A program made the translations under genes and the position numbers. DNA of 35,608 nt from Legionellaceae bacterium (GTDB lineage Bacteria > Pseudomonadota > Gammaproteobacteria > Legionellales > Legionellaceae): contig CANJHO010000017.1 of the NCBI GenBank assembly GCA_947474165.1, positions 1-35,608 on the forward strand, given 5' to 3'. A model generated the notes under the pieces. It had not been told where the DNA came from, ran no database searches, and was given only the letters and a program-made list of their open reading frames with translations. Positions 32,737 to 35,608 of the stretch are shown here, one piece after another (positions within the stretch are counted from its first letter, which is position 1; every line of letters starts with the position of its first letter).

Positions 32737-34983
32737 CTAAAGGGATGAAGGACTGGTCGTCACATCTAAAGCCGTTACATTTTGTAACCCGCGTGGTAGA
32801 CGATTTCCCCGACGGCCTCGTTCGCCTTGGTAAGGGACTAAATCAGCATGCTTTAAAGTGAAATGACGTTTGCCAGCGCGAACGGTTAAGGCATCCTGCT
32901 GGGTGATCAGCTGGATATCAATAATAAACTCCTCTCGAAGTGATGCTTTGGCTGAAGGGATACTGATTAATTTATTCCCTTTCCCACGCGATAAGATGGG
33001 TAGTTCATTGGCTGGAAAGATCAATAAACGACCGGCATTTGTGACGCAAGCCACTTGTTGAGTGTCTTTTTCTGTCACGATTCGGGGCGGGAGCACTTGG
33101 CTATGGGCTGGTAATTTAAGACAGGCCTTCCCATTGCGGTTTTTCACATAGAGGGTTTTTAATTGGGTTAAAAATCCATACCCTGCGTCATTGCTTAGTA
33201 AAACCCAATCGTCTGGCTCACCGCCAATTAACGTGACAAATATAGCCCCCTCGGCCGGATTTAATTTTCCCGTCAGCGGCTCGCCCTGGCCGCGGGCTGA
33301 TGGCAATACGTGCCCTGGCAGGGTATAGACTTTACCTTCATTGTCAAAAAAGACGACCTGTTGATTGCTGCGTGCATTGGTCTGTGCTTTAAATTCATCG
33401 CCCGATTTATAGCCGAGCTCACGGCCCTCGATGTCATATCCTTTAGCCGCTCGTGCCCAACCTTTTTGAGATAATACAACCGTGATGGGTTCATTGGGGA
33501 GGATGTCTTCCTCTCTCAATGCCTGTGAGTCCTCACGAAGCATAATGGGCGAGCGTCGCTTGTCACCATATAAATCTCTATCTGCTGTGAGTTCATCCTT
33601 TACTAACAACCGCAGGCGATCCTCACTGGCTAAAACAGCTTGTAAATCATCTCGCTCTGTATGAAGTTCATCAAGTTCAGCACGTAATTTAAATTCCTCA
33701 AGTTTTGCTAAATGTCGCAGTTTCATTTCAAGAATGGCATCAGCCTGCCGCTCACTTAAGCTAAACCGTGCCATTAAGGCTTGTTTTGGTTGCTCTGCTT
33801 CTCGAATAATGGCAATCACTTCATCAATATTTAAATAGGCAATCAATAGCCCTTCTAGGATATGAAGCCTGTCGAGTACTTTATCCAATCGATATTGCAG
33901 TCGTCTTTTAACGGTACTTAAGCGAAAAATCAACCATTCATTCAATATGGTCAGCAAGCCTTTAACCCGAGGCTTGAGATCTAAACCAATCATGTTGAAA
34001 TTAACGCGATAACTTCGTTCCAGATCGGTTGTTGCAAATAAATGTGACATTAAACCCTCGACATCCACTCGGTTTGAACGAGGAATAATCACCAGGCGCG
34101 TGGGATATTCATGATCCGATTCATCGCGCAAATCCTCGACCATGGGTAATTTTTTCAGTTGCATTTGGGCTGCAATTTGTTCAATGATTTTGGCGCCAGA
34201 TACTTGATAAGGCAGGGCCGTGATCACAATATTGTGCTTTTCTTCGTTGTAAACAGCCCGCATTCGAATCGATCCATTGCCTGTTTCATACATCGCAAGA
34301 ATCGATGCGGGCGGCGTGATAATTTCAGCCTCAGTTGGGAAATCGGGACCTTTAATAAAACGGGTGATTGCCGCTAATGAAGCATCAGGATGTTCTAATA
34401 AGTGAATACAAGCATTGGCCACTTCTGTTAAATTGTGCGGCAATATGTCAGAGGACATCCCAACGGCAATTCCTGTCGCGCCATTGAGTAGCACATTGGG
34501 CAATCGAGCGGGCAATAGGGAGGGCTCCTGCAAGGTGGCATCAAAATTATCGACCCAATCAACCGTACCCTGCTGTAATTCGGATAACAAGGTCTCGGCA
34601 TAGGCTGATAAGCGGGCTTCTGTATAACGCATGGCGGCAAATGATTTAGGGTCATCTGGTGAGCCCCAGTTGCCTTGCCCATCGACAAAAGGATAACGAT
34701 AAGAAAAAGGCTGTGCCATTAAGACCATCGCTTCATAACAGGCGACATCTCCATGTGGATGAAATTTACCGAGCACATCGCCCACGGTACGAGCTGATTT
34801 TTTATGTTTAGCCGTTGATTTAAGACCCAGCTCTGACATGGCATAAACAATCCGTCGCTGAACGGGTTTAAATCCATCCGCAACATGTGGCAAAGCACGG
34901 TCTAAAATGACATACATAGAATAATCAAGGTATGCTTTTTCAGTAAATTCTGTCAGCGGTTGGCGTTCGGTTACAATACTCAT
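32737..34983 (-). CDS. parC: DNA topoisomerase IV subunit A
   Basis: A 748-aa ParC that, with ParE, decatenates daughter chromosomes. From ATG 34983 the numbering matches E. coli ParC exactly: [17 protein letters not shown], Glu84 and the catalytic Tyr120 ([11 protein letters not shown]). Position 80, Ser in E. coli and the main quinolone-resistance site, is Val (codon GTC). C-terminal repeats of the beta-pinwheel ([30 protein letters not shown]) follow. A frame open to 35049 includes two further ATGs but reads through a C10 tract into PPP, which is unlike the family. A GAGA-type Shine-Dalgarno sequence lies 11 nt upstream, beyond the C-run. First gene of the minus-strand operon. Confidence 0.95.
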   Translation of the reverse strand: MSIVTERQPLTEFTEKAYLDYSMYVILDRALPHVADGFKPVQRRIVYAMSELGLKSTAKHKKSARTVGDVLGKFHPHGDVACYEAMVLMAQPFSYRYPFVDGQGNWGSPDDPKSFAAMRYTEARLSAYAETLLSELQQGTVDWVDNFDATLQEPSLLPARLPNVLLNGATGIAVGMSSDILPHNLTEVANACIHLLEHPDASLAAITRFIKGPDFPTEAEIITPPASILAMYETGNGSIRMRAVYNEEKHNIVITALPYQVSGAKIIEQIAAQMQLKKLPMVEDLRDESDHEYPTRLVIIPRSNRVDVEGLMSHLFATTDLERSYRVNFNMIGLDLKPRVKGLLTILNEWLIFRLSTVKRRLQYRLDKVLDRLHILEGLLIAYLNIDEVIAIIREAEQPKQALMARFSLSERQADAILEMKLRHLAKLEEFKLRAELDELHTERDDLQAVLASEDRLRLLVKDELTADRDLYGDKRRSPIMLREDSQALREEDILPNEPITVVLSQKGWARAAKGYDIEGRELGYKSGDEFKAQTNARSNQQVVFFDNEGKVYTLPGHVLPSARGQGEPLTGKLNPAEGAIFVTLIGGEPDDWVLLSNDAGYGFLTQLKTLYVKNRNGKACLKLPAHSQVLPPRIVTEKDTQQVACVTNAGRLLIFPANELPILSRGKGNKLISIPSAKASLREEFIIDIQLITQQDALTVRAGKRHFTLKHADLVPYQGERGRRGNRLPRGLQNVTALDVTTSPSSL

Positions 34984-35001
34984 AGGGGGGGGGGTCTCTT
35001 T
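34984..35001 (-). promoter_or_regulatory. parC Shine-Dalgarno region interrupted by a C10 tract
   Basis: On the minus strand AAAGAGA is followed by ten C, one T and the parC ATG. The plus strand shows G10 at 34985-34994. The homopolymer fills the whole spacer, so slippage would change the distance between the ribosome-binding site and the start, now 11 nt. Confidence 0.65.
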
Positions 35002-35020
35002 TCTTAAAAGAATGATCTTA

Positions 35021-35076
35021 GTACTCATTGCCAAGGGATATGATGCCAAACAATCATATCCCTTGGCAATGAGTAC
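35021..35076. promoter_or_regulatory. perfect 24-bp dyad upstream of parC
   Basis: 35021-35044 and 35053-35076 are exact reverse complements with an 8-nt loop (GCCAAACA). Arms begin GTACTCATTGCC. The right end is about 37 bp from the parC start. It may be an operator, a cruciform or a transcript-end hairpin; no T-run follows on either strand, which argues against an intrinsic terminator. Confidence 0.8.
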
Positions 35077-35154
35077 CAGTGTAAATCGAACCTATTAAGC
35101 AAAATTATTTTCAAAATAAAAAAATCTGTTGTGTTAATAACCAGTATGGCTGCA

Positions 35155-35163
35155 TGTGAATAA
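35155..35163 (-). promoter_or_regulatory. DnaA-box-like 9-mer, TTATTCACA
   Basis: The plus strand reads TGTGAATAA, matching TTATNCACA on the minus strand. It is followed by ACTTTGT as at 35260. Confidence 0.45.
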
Positions 35164-35259
35164 CTTTGTTGACTTTTAAATTGAATGCAAGATAAAAAAA
35201 TAACCCATTGATTTCACTATATTATTTAATGTCAATTTGTTCATAATGAGCCGTAGGGG

Positions 35260-35268
35260 TGTGGATAA
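35260..35268 (-). promoter_or_regulatory. perfect DnaA box, TTATCCACA
   Basis: The plus strand reads TGTGGATAA, the exact consensus R-box, again followed by ACTTTGT. Together with 35155 it forms a 16-base direct repeat with one difference, 105 bp apart. Confidence 0.55.
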
Positions 35269-35355
35269 CTTTGTGAATCAATTGTTATATAAGCGGGCTA
35301 AGCTGTTGTAATTAATTAAAAAACAAGTGTGAACGTACAGTGTTTTAAGTCGGTG

Positions 35356-35383
35356 GCCATGATGAGAAGAAAATCATCATGGC
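35356..35383. repeat. 10-bp inverted repeat
   Basis: GCCATGATGA (35356-35365) and TCATCATGGC (35374-35383) pair perfectly around an 8-nt loop. The outer AAGTC/GACTT bases can extend the stem with a bulge. Confidence 0.7.
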
Positions 35384-35395
35384 GACTTCATCCGA

Positions 35396-35412
35396 TAAGC
35401 AAGCCGCATTAA
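35396..35412 (+). repeat. TAAGCAAGCCGCATTAA motif, copy 4
   Basis: One mismatch to the copy at 20132-20148, with similarity continuing into the following CTATCGCAAATGA (20132 copy: CTAGCACAAATGA). Confidence 0.65.
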
Positions 35413-35608
35413 GTATCTATCGCAAATGAATGATGCAGGTTGAGCCTTGGCCTAATGGCACTGCCTTAAGCTATTTTAGCCGTCATTGCGAGCGGTTAGA
35501 CAGGGGCTGGAAAACGTGGTGAACTAACTTTTTGATTTATTTTTGATCATGGTGTAAAAGGGTGGCGGGCGATTACGTTGAAGAGGCCGACTGCACATTG
35601 GAGCTAAA

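Larger units (their letters stand above)
35077..35608. other. AT-rich intergenic region with DnaA-box-like sites
   Basis: No gene is seen to the end of the window. The first 250 bp are very AT-rich, with two DnaA-box-like sites. A 10-bp hairpin, copy 4 of the 17-bp motif and a GTCATTGCGAGC string (35481-35492) follow. GTCATTGCGAGC is a frequent core of REP-like elements in many bacteria. Confidence 0.5.

Noticed and set aside
34984..35049. Longer ParC start with upstream ATGs
   Set aside because: The extension would translate the C10 tract as prolines and the dyad arm, and E. coli residue numbering fits exactly from ATG 34983.

Overview
The window looks like chromosomal DNA of a Legionellales-like gammaproteobacterium. 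Three things suggest this: moderately AT-rich DNA, a conserved gammaproteobacterial gene order (parC, UPF0149, pepP, ubiH, ubiI on the minus strand), and several eukaryote-like or effector-like genes (an LRR-JmjC-ankyrin protein, an HGT-motif protein, low-complexity tails). The genus is an inference; no rRNA or other decisive marker is present.

Layout. 1-900: a repeat-rich leader with a long hairpin, one copy of a ~148-bp dispersed repeat and a 47-aa secreted peptide gene. 900-7522: housekeeping block with fumC, an L,D-transpeptidase, a pteridine reductase, a MidA-type methyltransferase, a PTPS-family protein with an ExxHGH motif, and priA. 7523-9300: small effector-like or unknown genes, one broken by a single frameshift. 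9678-12662: the three-gene set of retropepsin-like protease, transglutaminase-like 7TM protein and RimK-like ligase. 12672-13578: a HepT-like HEPN toxin beside a remnant of its nucleotidyltransferase partner, with a MITE next to it. 13578-16625: a divergent GH13-like protein with a repetitive Ala/Ser/Lys tail and a hypothetical gene. 16747-20124: a three-gene operon (ArnT-like GT-C, polyprenyl-phosphate GT2, YdjC-family deacetylase) resembling the Francisella flmK/flmF2/naxD set for adding an amino sugar to lipid A. 20125-20613: two head-to-head copies of the dispersed repeat.

20614-27645 is the most unusual part. It holds an LRR-JmjC-ankyrin protein, a second MITE, and a translationally coupled operon of a TfuA-domain protein, an unrecognised McbB-like protein and a SagB-type azoline dehydrogenase. 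Convergent to these is an NHLM-like peptide ABC exporter whose N-terminal part is missing. It abuts a ThiF/MoeB-rhodanese gene that is also missing its N-terminal part. The set looks like a RiPP (thiazole/oxazole or thioamide) locus without a visible YcaO gene or precursor, and a deletion at about 26,797 seems to have removed the 5' ends of two divergent genes.

27751-28452 is a HigBA toxin-antitoxin pair with a good promoter. 28475-34983 is the minus-strand operon parC-UPF0149-pepP-ubiH-ubiI (topoisomerase IV subunit A and ubiquinone hydroxylases). The parC start is preceded by a C10 tract lying between the Shine-Dalgarno sequence and the ATG, and by a perfect 24-bp dyad. Beyond it is an AT-rich intergenic region with two DnaA-box-like 9-mers. 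Inverted repeat pairs (130-277 with 20227-20374, and 13300-13478 with 22207-22387) make large inversions possible.
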